DNA of 64,000 bases. It comes from Bos javanicus (Eukaryota > Chordata > Mammalia > Artiodactyla > Bovidae). The translations under genes and the position numbers were made by a program. Below, in pieces: positions 1 through 10,616 of this stretch. The stretch spans positions 65,145,625 through 65,209,624 of the forward strand of contig NC_083885.1 of assembly GCF_032452875.1 (NCBI RefSeq), given 5' to 3'. Under the pieces are notes generated by a model. That model saw only the letters and a program-made list of their open reading frames with translations. It had not been told where the DNA came from and ran no database searches. The stretch's first letter is position 1. Each line of letters opens with the position of its first letter.

Positions 1-29
1 GCTTCTGACCCACAGGGTATAAATCACAC

Positions 30-975
30 ATTCCCAAGACCCCTGCCTTGGGTTTGAATAAACTGCTAGTACAGGTCCCAGAAATGAAAAGAACACTTAA
101 CTTACTAGATTACTGGTTGATTATAAAAGCTCACAGCTCAAGAACAGCCAGGTGGAAGGAGCTTCCACATTTTCTGGAACTTCACCTCAACAGCACCTCC
201 CTATCTTCCCAACCCAGAAGCTCTCCGAACCCTGGCCTTTTGGGGTTTTTTAATGGCTTCATTGTACAGGCATGACTGATTCAGTAATTGTCTTTGGGGG
301 CTTCCCTGGTGGGTCAATGGTAATAAATCTGACTGCCAATGCAGGGAAACGCAGGTTCCATCCCTGATCTGGGAAGACCCCACAGGCCTCGGAGGAACTA
401 AGGCCCTGTGGTACAAGTACTGAGCCTGCACTCTAGAGCCTGGGAACCACAACTACTGAGCCCACGTGTGGCAAGTACTGAACAGCCCTAGAGCTCGTGC
501 TCCCAATAGGAGAAGCTACTGCAGCTGAGAAGCCTGTGCACGGAACAGTAGTTCCCACCCCCACCCCCGCCCCCGCCGCAACTACAGAAAGCCCAGTGGG
601 CAGCAAGGAAGACCCCAAACTGCCAAAAATATAGAAAACTATTTTTAAAATAATAATAATAATTAGCTATGGGAGCCAGATTCAACGTCCAGGCCCTCTC
701 CTCTCCTTGAAGGGGCGTGAGGTGGGAGTGAAACAGGCAGCCCTCAAAACCTAAAATTGGTTCTCCTGGTAATCAGCTCCCATCCTGAGGTGCTTCCACA
801 AGTCAGCTCACTCTCATTACAAGACACAATCACTCTCAACACTTAGGGAATTCCAAGTGTCCTGGCAGTTGTGAGTCTACAACTGTGGATCAAGACCAAA
901 TACAGAAGGGAAATACATTATGATCATCCGCATGAACACATCTATATTGCTTCTAAATCACAATATCACAGGTCC
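30..975. repeat. Old interspersed repeat, copy A, split by a SINE
   Basis: The two flanks of the SINE at 297-662 read as one old repeat. Short blocks such as 'gaacagcc', 'cccaacccagaagctctc' and 'ccttttggggtttttt' recur, diverged, in copy B at 12480-13165 in the same orientation. I recognise it as a dispersed mammalian repeat but cannot name the family. It holds no open reading frame of note. Confidence 0.5.
297..662 (+). mobile_element. tRNA-type SINE (CHR-like), full length
   Basis: The copy opens with the tRNA-like head 'gggcttccctggtgggtca' and contains the B-box-like 'ggttccatccct'. The body is the tandem 'agcccacgtgtggcaagtactga' type found in older cetartiodactyl SINEs, and the tail is A-rich ending in an AAT run at 649-662. 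A C-rich tract lies at 556-577. Confidence 0.75.
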
Positions 976-1189
976 TGTCTTCCTCACTCCCTTCGCAACC
1001 TTCCACGATTCCCATCCGCTTAGAATGTCCTTTCAGGTGAGACAGCTCGTTTCCCTCTGTCCCCGAAAAAAGTGACCCCAAGTTTTCTCAATGCTCCGGA
1101 CTCGTGAGCATCTGCAAGCCGTGCACCGTCGCCCCCCGAGGGAACTCTCTCCCTCACCCCTGTCCACTGGCTGAAGGGCGACCCCTCAC

Positions 1190-1700
1190 AAGGCTGCCCT
1201 CAGTTCTGGACTCTATGGCTGACAGGGCCACTCCGTCCGGATCTGGGACTCGGAGGCTGGAGTCAGGCCGGGTGGGGGCCGGGAGACGGAGAACCCACCT
1301 GAGCCGGCGTCATCGCCGCGGCTTCGGTCGCCGGTCATGGGAAGAGCGAGGACGGACCGAGGGCACTGCCGTCAACTACGGGCTCAGGGGGCCTCACACC
1401 GCCACTGGGCAGCGGGGCCAACGCATCTCCTCTCGCTTTCCGCTCCGTCTCTTCGGTGCCCACCACGCGACTGAAAACCCCTGAATAAGTGAGCAGCAGG
1501 ACAGCAGCTCATAGACTACAAGGCAAACGCCGGAAGTCCCGCCCCCAGGCAATGTGTACGCACGTATGCAGGCTCTCTTAAGCTTTTTTTGGCTCAGCCT
1601 ACACCGCTTGGCACTGTAGAGACTTCTGGGTAATGTAGTTTCCGCTGCCGCAACGCCTATCAACTCTCAGAGTTGCCTAGAGTCCCTCTGGTGCGCTGGG
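1190..1700 (-). promoter_or_regulatory. CpG-rich promoter P1 of a leftward KZFP
   Basis: This stretch is rich in CG dinucleotides, unlike the AT-rich repeats on both sides. On the minus strand it carries ACTACATTACCCAG (plus 1626-1639), a match to the ACTAYRNNNCCCR class linked to ZNF143/THAP11. The motif lies about 315 bases upstream of the first coding exon at 1299-1313. The same motif precedes first exons of genes 1 and 2. A BovB copy inserted at about 1722, just upstream of the promoter. Confidence 0.65.
1299..1313 (-). CDS. First coding exon of a leftward KRAB zinc-finger gene (partial)
   Basis: On the minus strand an ATG is followed by Thr-Pro-Ala-Gln and a donor GTGGGT after a complete codon. 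The ending Pro-Ala-Gln before a phase-0 donor is what gene 1 has in its first exon (MAAAVLTDPAQ, then GTGGGT), and KRAB-A exons of this family begin in phase 0. The exon sits in CpG-rich DNA below the P1 motif. The KRAB and finger exons must lie to the left of position 1; none is visible in 1-1298, which is repeat. A longer exon starting at an upstream ATG in another phase is possible. The assignment rests on position, phase and promoter, so it is moderate. Confidence 0.5.
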
Positions 1701-1721
1701 AAACGGAGTTCCCAGGCTCTT

Positions 1722-3320
1722 AAGATGTTAAGAAGAGGTGGAACGAATACGCAGAGGAACTATACAAAAGAGATCTTATGACCTAGATAACCATAATGGT
1801 GTGATCTCTCACCTAGAGCCAGACATCTTGGAGGGTGAAGTCAAGTGGGCCTTAGGAAGCATCACTAGAACAAAGCTGGTGGAAGTGATGGAATTCCAGC
1901 TGAACTATTTATAATCCTAAGAGGATACTGTTAAAGTGCTGTACTCAATGTGCCAGCAAATACAGAAAACTCAACAGTGGCCACAGGACTGGAAAAGGTC
2001 AGTTTTCATTCCAATCACAAAGAAGGGCAGTACCAAAAAATGTTCAAACTACCCCAACTGCACTCATTTCACATGCTAGCAAATTAATGCTCAAAATTCT
2101 CCATGCTAGGCTTCAACAGTACATGAACTGTAAACTTCCAGATGTTCAAGCTGGATTTAGAAAAAGCAGAGGAACCAGAGTCAAATTGCCAACATCAGTT
2201 GGATCATAGAAAAAGCAAGAGAATTACGGAAAAACATCTACTTCTGATTCACTGACTTTGCTAAAGCCTTTGTGTGGATTACAACAGACTATGGAAAATT
2301 CTTAAAAGATGGGAATACCAGACCACTTTACCTGCCTCCTGAGAAATCTGTATACAGGTCAAGGAGCAACAGTTAGAACCAGACATGGGCCAACAGACTG
2401 GTTCAAAATGTGGAAAGGAGAACATCAAGGCCGTATATTATCACCCTGTTTATTTAGCTTATATGCAGAGTCCATCATGAGAAATGCCAGGCTGGATGAA
2501 GCACAAACTGAAATCAAGATTGCCAGGAGAAATATCAATAACCTCAGATATGCAAGTGACACCACCCTTATGGCAGAAAGTGAAGAGGAACTAAACAGCC
2601 TCTAGATGAGGGTGAAAGAGGAGAGTGAAAAAGCTGGCTTAAAACTCAACTTTCAAAAAAGAAAGATCATGGCATCTGGTCCCATCACTTCATGGCAAAT
2701 AGATGGAGAAACGGTGGAAACAGTGATGGATTTTATTTTCTTGGGCTCTGAAATCACTGCAGATCATGACTGCAGCCATAAAATTAAGACGCTTGCTCTT
2801 GGAAGAAAAGTAACGACCAATCTAGACAGCATATTAAAAAGCAGAGACATTACTTTGCCAACAAAGATCCATCTAGTCAAGGCTACGGTTTTCCAGTAGT
2901 CATGTATGGATGAGAGAGTTGGAACATAAAGAAAGTTGAGCGCTGAAGAACTGATGCTTTTAAACTGTGGTGTTGGAGAAGACTCTTGAGAGTCCCTTGG
3001 ACAGCAAGGAGATCCAACCAGTCCATCCTTAAGGAAATCAGTCCTGAATATTCATTGGAAGAACTGATGCTGAAGCTGAAGCTACAATACTTAGGACACC
3101 TGATGTGAAGAACAGACTCATTGGGAAAGACCCTGATGCTGGGAAAGATTGAAGGCAGGAGGAGAATGGGACAGACAATGAGATGGTTGGATGGTATCAC
3201 CGATTTGATGAACATGAGTTTGAGCAAGCTCCGGGAGTTGGTGATGGACAGGGAGGCCTGGCATGCTGCAGTCCATGGGGTCGCAAAGAGTCTGACATGA
3301 CTGAGTGACTGAACTGAACT
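1722..3320 (+). mobile_element. BovB LINE, 5'-truncated, 1.6 kb
   Basis: The reverse-transcriptase half of BovB is readable in pieces (Arg-Tyr-Ala-Ser-Asp-Thr at the YADD site, so the active site is changed) with stops and frameshifts. It runs through the conserved 3' end 'gggtcgcaaagagtctgac' to a 'gactgaactgaact' tail. It is a dead copy. Confidence 0.9.
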
Positions 3321-3530
3321 CCCAGGTGGCACAAGTGGTAAAGAACCAGTCTGCCAATGCAAGAAAGACAGAAGAGATCTGGGTTGGGATCACTGGGTCG
3401 GGAAAATTATTCCCGCCTGGAGAATCCCATGGACAGAGGAGCCTGGTAGTCTAGAGGAGCCTGGTGGCCTCCAGTCCATAGGGTCGCAAAGAGTCGGACA
3501 CGACTGAAGCAACTTAGCACATATGCACGC
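3320..3530 (+). mobile_element. Bov-tA SINE
   Basis: A tRNA-like head ('cccaggtggcacaagtggta') joins the BovB-derived body ending 'agagtcggacacgactgaag'. An internal 15-base piece, 'gaggagcctggt', is duplicated at about 3435-3465. Confidence 0.8.
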
Positions 3531-3559
3531 ACTTGGATAAGCTGAGAAAGGTTGCATGC

Positions 3560-3762
3560 TACGTCACCTCAGTCATGTCCAACTCTTTGTGACCCTATGA
3601 ACTGTAGCCCACCAGACTCCTCCATCCATGGGATTCTCCAGGCAAGAATACTGGAATGAGTTTCCATGCTCTTCTCCAGGGGATCCTGCTGACCCAGGGA
3701 TCAGACCCATGTCTTTTATGTCTCCTGCACTGACAGGCGGGTTCTTCACTACTAGCATCTTC
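3560..3762 (-). mobile_element. Bov-tA SINE
   Basis: Reverse complement of the Bov-tA body: 'cagtcatgtccaactctttg' through 'ggcaagaatactgg' to the tRNA-like end. Confidence 0.8.
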
Positions 3763-3787
3763 TCGTTAGGGCTCTGTTATTTCTGTC

Positions 3788-4083
3788 ACTTCCCGGTGGC
3801 GCAGTGGTAAAGAATCCACCTGCCAATGCAGGAGACAGAGGAGGCACAAGTTTGATCGCTGGGTTGGGAAGATCCCTTGGAGGAGAAAATGGCAACCCAC
3901 TTCAGTATTCTTGCCTGGAGAATCCTTTGGACAGAAGAGCATTGTGGGCTATAATCCATGGGATAGCACAGATTTGAACACAGCTGGAGAATCACAGGGA
4001 CGGGGGAGCCTGGTGGGCTGCTGTCTATGGGGTCGCACAGAGTTGGACACGACTGAAGTGACTTAGCAGCAGCAGAGCACACA
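3788..4083 (+). mobile_element. Bov-tA SINE, composite
   Basis: tRNA-like head 'ttcccggtggcgcagtggta', body 'ggcaacccacttcagtattc', and a second body unit ending 'gacacgactgaagtgactta' with a CA-rich tail. Confidence 0.8.
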
Positions 4084-4407
4084 CACATTCCATTCCTGTT
4101 ATTTCAGACTCTGTGGAACACAGCAAGGTCCCAGCCCTACACACCCCAGTGGTTACAACATAGCATGACAGTCTGCCTCCACTCTTAGCTATCAGCTATC
4201 TTGTTATTTTTCAAATACAACTACACTGATGTCTTAGAGGCTGTTTAATGCATATAGAGTTCCATTTATGCAAGTTGAAACTAATTCTGGAGATTAGTTG
4301 CACACATATGTGAACTTTAAACACACTAATCCATTAAGAATCTTAACATTCACTTGAACTCAGAAGGCCATCCTCTGGTGTGAACTCGATGTCTAATGAG
4401 TGGGAAA
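4084..4407. other. Spacer, nothing recognised
   Basis: AT-rich sequence between two SINEs. I see no exon-like stretch, promoter motif or repeat I can name. Confidence 0.5.
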
Positions 4408-4606
4408 GTGCAAAGTGAAAGTCACTCAGTCATGCCCAACTCTTTGAGACCCCATGGACTATACAGTCCATGGAATTCTCCAGGCCAGAATACTGGAGTG
4501 GGTAGCCTATCCCTTCTTCAGCAGATCTTCTCCACCCAGGAATTGAACCGAGGTCTCCTGCATTGCAGGCAGATTCTTTACCAGCTGAGCCACAAGAGAA
4601 GCCCTT
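4408..4606 (-). mobile_element. Bov-tA SINE
   Basis: Minus-strand Bov-tA, from 'agtcactcagtcatgcccaa' to the tRNA-like end 'accagctgagccacaagaga'. Confidence 0.8.
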
Positions 4607-4711
4607 GTAGATAGCTCTACCAAAACAACATTCCATGTTCACTGTACACAGAAGGCCCATTCCAACATAACTCATAGGAGTTTTTCCAGTGTTAAGAATT
4701 GGTTGTGGTTT

Positions 4712-5525
4712 TTGTTCAGTTGCTAAGTCGTGTCGGACTCTTTGCAACTCCATAGACTGCAGCATGTCAGGCTCTATCCTCCACTATTACCTGGAGTTTG
4801 TTCAAATTTATGTCCATTGAGTCAATGATGCTATCCAACCATCTCATCCTCTCGCCTCCTTCTCCTTTTGCCTTCAATCTTTCCCAGTATGTGTCTTTCC
4901 CAACGAGTTAGCTCTTCCCATCAGTTGGCCAAAGTATTGGCATTTCAGCTTCAGCATCAGTCTTTCCAATGAATACTCAGGATTGATTTCTTTATGATTG
5001 ACTGGTTTGATCTCCTTGCTGTCCAAGGGATTCTCAAGAGGTTTCTCCAGCACCACAGTTCGGAAGCATGAATTCTTTGGTGCTCAACCTTCTTTATGGT
5101 CCAACTCTCACATCCATATATGACTACTTGAAAAACCATAGCTCTGACAATACACACCTTTGTTGGCAAACTGATGTCTCTGCTTTTTAATATGATGCCT
5201 AGGTTTGTCATAGTTTTTCTTCCAAGGAGAAAGTGGTTTTTAATTTCATGGCTACAGTCACCATCCTCAGTGATTTTGGAGTCTAAGAAAATAAAACTTG
5301 CCACTGCTTCCACTTTTTCCCCTTCTATTTGCCATCAAGTGATGGGACCAGATTCCGTGATCATAGTTTTTTGAATGTTGAGTTTTAAGCCAGCTTTTTC
5401 ACTCTCCTCTTTCACCCTCATCTAGAGGTTTCTTAGTTCCTCTTTCTGCCATTTTCCCCACTTTCTGCCATTAAACTGGTGTCATCTGCATATCTGAGAT
5501 TGTCAATATTTCTCTCAGCAATCTA
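4712..5525 (-). mobile_element. BovB LINE 3' fragment
   Basis: The 3' tail is at the left ('ttcagttgctaagtcgtgtc') and the copy reads back to the reverse-transcriptase YADD region ('ctggtgtcatctgcatatct'). It is 5'-truncated and full of stops. Confidence 0.88.
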
Positions 5526-5539
5526 GGACTTTATCATTG

Positions 5540-5701
5540 TACCTAATTTACCATAACTTCTGAACTCATAACGTCTTTTATTTCTTAAAAAATTATAATT
5601 GATTTACAATGTTTCAGGTGTACAGCAAAGCGATTCCATATATATATTTTTTCATTTTATGTCATTTCAAGATATTTAATATAGTTCCCTGTGGCATACA
5701 C
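5540..5701 (-). mobile_element. L1 3'-end fragment
   Basis: 'gatttacaatgtttcaggtg', 'tacagcaaagcgattc' and 'aatatagttccctgtg' are the antisense of the common L1 3' untranslated region in cetartiodactyls. Confidence 0.65.
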
Positions 5702-5885
5702 TAGCACAGACCCTTTCACATAGTCTTTACCACTGTGGATTCTGTTTAATGTGGTTATATCTAAAGAGTTCCCCACAGCACTCATTCTGTCTGCAATGTG
5801 GATTCTCTGGCGATAAATGAGATGGGACTTTCTAATGGAGGTTTTCTGGTATTTGCTGCACTCGAAATCCCTTTCCCCAATAAGA
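5702..5885 (-). pseudogene. Decayed C2H2 zinc-finger array remnant
   Basis: On the minus strand the frame reads a linker-like Gly-Glu-Arg-Asp, then Phe-Glu-Cys-Ser-Lys-Tyr-Gln-Lys, then RKSHLIYRQRIH. That is a C2H2 finger with its second Cys changed to Tyr and first His to Arg. A 67-base stretch (about 5793-5859) aligns without gaps to the antisense of a gene 1 finger. The next unit, GNSLDITTLNRIHSGKDYV, looks like a second finger missing a few residues. No open frame survives. It lies head to head with the plus-strand pseudo-exon at 5943, so it is inverted relative to that exon. It could be a relic of the same dead gene or of another one. Confidence 0.6.
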
Positions 5886-5942
5886 TTTTTCTTCTATGTT
5901 GCCATCACATAGAAGCCTTTTTATATATTGTATTCCCTTCAG

Positions 5943-6560
5943 GGGGCAACACAAAACCTGAGACCACCTTGCCTTCTCACCTGGCCTCGTTTGAAGATGT
6001 CTTATCGCAGATTCAGCGACCCTCAGGGGACTCCCAACTGGAACAAGCCAAAGATCAAGATGGACCACTGGAGGGCTTCCCTCATGGTTCAGTGGTGAAG
6101 AATCTCCCTACCAATGCAGTAGTTGCAGGTTTGATCTCTGGTCCAGGAAGATCCCACATGCTGAGCACCGCAACTATTGAGCTTGTGTCTAAAGCCCAGG
6201 AACTGCAACTAGTAAGCCCACGTGCTGTAACCACTGAAGCCCGCTTGTTCTATAGCCCATACTCTGCAATAGGAGAAGCCACCGCAGTGAGAAGCCCACA
6301 CACCACAACTAGAGTGTAGCCCCTGCTTGCCACAACCAGAGAAAAGCCCACGCAGCAACAAAGACCTGGCACAGCCAAAAAATAAAAATAAAAAGCAGTC
6401 TCATCCCATCCATTAAAAAAAAAAAAGAAAAAAAGATGGACCACATGTGAGACCATAGATAAACTCTCCAGAGGGAGAAACTCCCTGGGAAAATGAGCCC
6501 TGAACACAATACAATGGTCTACACTCAAGGATTGTGAAACAGAACAGGGTCCTATGGTCC
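5943..6560 (+). pseudogene. Dead KRAB-ZNF finger-exon start, ZNF264/ZNF805/ZNF543-like
   Basis: An acceptor ('ttgtattcccttcag') almost identical to that of gene 3's finger exon is followed by the spacer peptide of that clade: Gly-Asn-Thr-Lys-Pro-Glu-Thr-Thr, and later GDSQLEQAKDQDGP. Gene 3's exon begins in the corresponding way (DDKAKTKTTET). A CHR-like SINE at 6069-6433 splits the exon, flanked by direct repeats 'agatggaccac' at 6058-6068 and 6434-6444. After the SINE the reading continues as HVRP, a stop, then SPEGETPWENEP and HSRIVKQNRV, with at least two stops. No fingers follow in the plus direction; the nearest are inverted at 5702-5885. The clade name rests on remembered family peptides, not on a search. 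Confidence 0.7.
6069..6433 (+). mobile_element. tRNA-type SINE (CHR-like), with target-site duplication
   Basis: Head 'gggcttccctcatggttcag', body with repeated 'agcccac' units, and an A-rich tail. An 11-base direct repeat 'agatggaccac' flanks it, so this is a clean insertion into the dead KZFP exon. Confidence 0.85.
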
Positions 6561-7261
6561 TTCCTCCACTGGCCCCATGTCTTCTACCTGCATTTTGTCT
6601 GTGCAAAAACCTTAGCCAAAGAATAAGATTAATCAGAGAAGTGCAAAAATGCAGAAATAAAGGAAAACAGTCAAAGGAGTTCCTGCCTGCTCCACTGGCC
6701 TCCTGCACTGCAGCTGAGCCCATCCCCTGCAGAGGACTCCGGAGGAAGGATACAAGACAGCGGCTATCTGCAAACCAAGGAGGCCGCAGAGGCACCTAAC
6801 AGCATCTTGATCTTGGACTTCTGGCCGCCAGAACTATGAGAGGATATGTATTGTTTGGCCAGTTTGTGGCATTTTATGATGACAGGCCTAGCAAACTAGT
6901 ACTATTGCCAGGTCATTTATGCATGTGCATTTGCAGAATCTTTTCCCCCTAGCTATTGGCTCGAATCAAAAAAGCTGCTGTTGCTGTGAACAGTAAAGTA
7001 CAAGCATTTCTGTGGACACAGCTTTTTAAATTCCTCTTGGCAATATACCTACAGATTACATGGCTGTATCACATGATAAGTGCATCTGTCATTTTATAGA
7101 AATTACGAGTTTTTAAAAGTGGGTTTTAACATTTTGCATTCCCCCAGTAATGTGAGTTCCACTGCTCTGAACAATGCTTTGGTGTCTTGTGTGTAATTTG
7201 CACTTTTCTTAGTGATGAATGATATTGATCATGTTTTCACATGCTTAATACTTTTTGTTGT
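6561..7261 (-). repeat. Spacer with old L1 fragment at about 6950-7250
   Basis: The part from 6950 reads as antisense L1 ('gtggacacagctttttaaat', 'attttgcattcccccagtaa'). The 6561-6950 part has no exon or repeat that I can name. Confidence 0.45.
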
Positions 7262-7355
7262 TGTTGCATTGTGCAGCATTTGGGATCTTAGTTCCCAAAC
7301 CAGAGGTTGAACCCTTACCCCCTTCATTGGAATTGGGGAATCTTAACCACTGGAC
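7262..7355 (-). mobile_element. tRNA-type SINE, left part (interrupted by BovB)
   Basis: Antisense SINE text ('ggatcttagttcccaaacca' to 'aaccactggac') stops at 7355 and resumes at 10269 with the same 11 bases followed by 'cgccaggaaagtccc'. The BovB insertion at 7356-10268 split it. Confidence 0.75.
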
Positions 7356-10268
7356 TCATTCCGTAGTTCATCAGGCACTCTATCTATGAGATCTAGGCCC
7401 TTAAATCTATTTCTCACTTCCACTGTATAATCATAAGGGATTTGATTTAGGTCATACCTGAATGGTCTAGTGGTTTTCTCTACTTTCTTCAATTTAAGTC
7501 TGAATTTGGTAATAAGGAATTCATGATCTGAGCCACAGTCAGCTCCTGGTCTTGTTTTTGCTGACTGTATAGAGCTTCTCCATCTTTGGCTGCAAAAAAT
7601 ATAATCAATCTGATTTTGGTGTTGACCATCTGGTGATGTCCGTGTGTAGAGTCTTCTCTTGTGTTGTTGGAAGAGCGTGTTTGCTATGACCAGTGCATTT
7701 TCTTGGCAACACTCTATTAGCCTTTGCCCTGCTTCATTCCGTATTCCAAGGCCAAATTTGCCTGTTACTCCAGGTGTTTCTTGACTTCCTACTTTTGCAT
7801 TCCAGTCCCCTATAATGCAAAGGACATCTCTTTTGGGTGTTACTTCTAAAAGGTCTTGTAGGTCTTCATAGAACCGCCCAACTTCAGCTTCTTCAGCGTT
7901 ACTGACTGGGGCATAGACTTGGATTACTGTGATATTGAATGGTTTGGCTTGGAAATGAACAGAGATCATTCTGTCGTTTTTGAGATTGCATCCAAGTACT
8001 GCATTTCAGACTCTTTTGTTGACCATGATGGCTACTCCATTTCTTCTAAGGGATTCCTGCCTGCAGTAGTAGATATAATGGTCATCTGAGTTAAATTCAC
8101 CCATTCCAGTCCATTTCAGTTCGCTGATTCCTAGAATGTCGACATTCACTCTTGCCATCTCTTGTTTGACCATTTCCAATTTGCCTTGATTCATGGACCT
8201 GACATTCCAGGTTCCTATGCAATATTGCTCTATCTGGGTCATGAAGATCTTTTTTGTACAGTTCTTCTGTGTATTCTTGCCACCTCTTCTTGTTATCTTC
8301 TGCTTCTGTTAGGTCCATACCATTTCTGTCCTTTATCGAGCCCATCTTTGCATGAAATGTTCCCTTGGTATCTCTAATTTTCTTGAAGAGATCTCTAGTC
8401 TTTCCCACTCTGTTGTTTCCCTCTATTTCTTTGCATTGATTGCTGAGGAAGGCTTTCTTATCTCTTCTTGCTATTCTTTGGAACTCTGCATTCAGATGTT
8501 TATATCTTTCCTTTTCTCCTTTGCTTTTCACTTCTCTTCTCTTCACAGCTATTTGTAAGGCCTCCCCAGACAGCCATTTTGCTTTTTTGCATTTCTTTTC
8601 CATGGGGATGGTCTTGATCCCTGTCTCCTGTACAATGTCACGAACCTCATTCCATAGTTCATCAGAAGATATCAAGAAGAGGTGGCAAGAATACACAGAA
8701 GAACTGTACAAAAAAGATCTTCACGACCAAGATAATCACGATGGTGTGATCACTGACCTAGAGCCAGACATCCTGGAATGGGAAGTCAAGTGGGCCTTAG
8801 AAAGCATCACTACAAAAAAAGCTAATGGAGGTGATGGAATTCCAGTTGAGCTATTTCAAATCCTGAAAGATGATGCTGTGAAAGTACTGCACTCAATATG
8901 CCAGCAAATTTGGAAAACTCAGCAGTGGCCACAGGACTGGAAAAGGTCAGTTTTCATTCCAATCCCAAAGAAAGACAATGCCAAAGAATGCTCAAACTAC
9001 CGCACAATTGCACTCATCTCACATGCTAGTAAAGTAATGTTCAAATTTTTCCAACCCAGGCTTCCGCAATATGTGAACCGTGAACTTCCTGATGTTCAAG
9101 CTGGTTTTAGAAAAGGCAGAGGAACCAGAGATCAAATTGCCAACATCCGCTGGATCATGGAAAAGGCAAGAGAGTGCCAGAAAAACATCTATTTCTGCTT
9201 TATTGACTATGCCAAAGCCTTTGACTGTGTGGATCACAATACACTGCGGAAAATTCTGAAAGAGATGGGAATACCAGACCACCTGACCTGCCTCTTGAGA
9301 AATCCGTATGCAGGTCAGGAAGCAACAATTAGAACTGGACATGGAACAACAGACTGGTTCCAAACAGGAAAAGGAGTACGTCAAGGCTGTATATTATCAC
9401 CCTGCTTATTTAACTTCTATGCAGAGTACATCATGAGAAATGCTGGACTGGAAGAAACACAAGCTGGAATCAAGATTGCTGGGACAAATATCAATGACCT
9501 CAGATATGCAGATGACACCACCCTTATGGCAGAAAGTGAAGAGGAACTAAAAAGCCTCTTGATGAAAGTGAAAGTGGAGAGCGAAAAAGTTGGCCTAAAG
9601 CTCAACATTCAGAAAACGAAGATCATGGCATCCGGTCCCATCACTTCATGGGAAATAGATGGGGAAACAGTGGAAACAGTGTCAGACTTTATTTTGGGGG
9701 GCTCCAAAATCACTGCAGATGGTGACTGCAGCCATGAAATTAAAGGACGCTTACTCCTTAGTTATGACCAACCTAGATAGCATATTCAAAAGCAGAGACA
9801 TTACTTTGCCAACAAAGATCCGTCTACTCAAGGCTATAGTTTTTCCTGTGGTCATGTCTGGATGTGAGAGTTGGACTGTGAAGAAGGCTGAGCGCCGAAG
9901 AATTGATGCTTTTGAACTGTGGTGTTGGAGAAGACTCTTGAGAGTCCCTTGGACAGCAAGGAGATCACACCAGTTAATCCTAAAGGAAATCAGTCCTGAA
10001 TATTCATTGGAAGGACTGATGCTGAAGCTGAAACTCCAATACTTTCGCCACCTGATGTAAAGAACCGACTCAGTGGAAAATACCCTGATGCTGGGAAAGA
10101 TTGAAGGCGAGAGAAGGGGGTGACAGAGGAAGAGATGGTTGGATGGCATCACTGACTCCATGGACATTAGTTTGAGTAGGCTCTGGGAGTTGCTGATGGA
10201 CAGGGAAGACTGGTGGGCTGCAGTCCATGGGGTTGCAAAGAGTTGGACACGACTGATCGACTGCACTG
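7356..10268 (+). mobile_element. BovB LINE insertion with scrambled, inverted 5' half
   Basis: The element is framed by direct repeats 'aaccactggac' (7345-7355 and 10269-10279), so it is one insertion. From about 8671 to 10268 it is plus-strand BovB: a reverse-transcriptase frame open to 9780 with YADD intact, then a frameshift and the 3' end. To the left are two inverted blocks. 7356-8230 is the endonuclease domain read on the minus strand (GTWNVRSM, SELKW, GDWNAKVGS and SDHEFLITK present, one stop after VNKRV). 8231-8670 is the linker between endonuclease and reverse transcriptase, also minus strand. Normal order is endonuclease, linker, RT; here each of the first two is inverted in place. 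The linker end KKRWQEYTEELYKKDLHD occurs twice, once per orientation. Confidence 0.88.
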
Positions 10269-10300
10269 AACCACTGGACCGCCAGGAAAGTCCCATATTC
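10269..10300 (-). mobile_element. tRNA-type SINE, right part
   Basis: Continues the SINE broken at 7355: 'aaccactggaccgccaggaa' then 'agtccc', the antisense head of the tRNA-like unit. Confidence 0.7.
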
Positions 10301-10616
10301 ATGTTATCTTCTTTAGTGAAACATGTATTCAAAAATTTTATTTTTAAAAAATCGGTTTTCCTTATTCTTGTAAAGGTTATTTTAAAATTCTGGACCCCAG
10401 TTATTAATCAGATGAAGTTTAGTTTATACTTTAAACTTTCTTCTTTCCTTTTTCTGTCCCCACCGTATGGCTTGTAGGATTTTAGTTCCCCAATCAGGGA
10501 TTGAACCCAGGCCACCCCAATGAAAACACTGAGTCTTACCCAGTGGACTGCCAGGGCATTCCTGAAACTTTCACAAATGGGTCTTTTTAATAGCAAATAT
10601 TTTAATTTTGAGTAAG
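10301..10616. other. Short spacer with SINE fragment
   Basis: AT-rich DNA containing an antisense tRNA-type SINE fragment at about 10450-10560 ('gttccccaatcagggattga', 'cagtggactgccagg'). Nothing else recognised. Confidence 0.5.

Noticed and set aside
5890..5942. Extra inverted zinc finger next to 5885
   Set aside because: A forced alignment gave a finger-like string with a stop and an extra residue, but this stretch aligns better with the intron and acceptor upstream of gene 3's finger exon.
8440..9780. 446-codon open frame as a possible host gene
   Set aside because: From 8671 it is BovB reverse transcriptase; the first 77 codons are antisense BovB. It is not a host gene.
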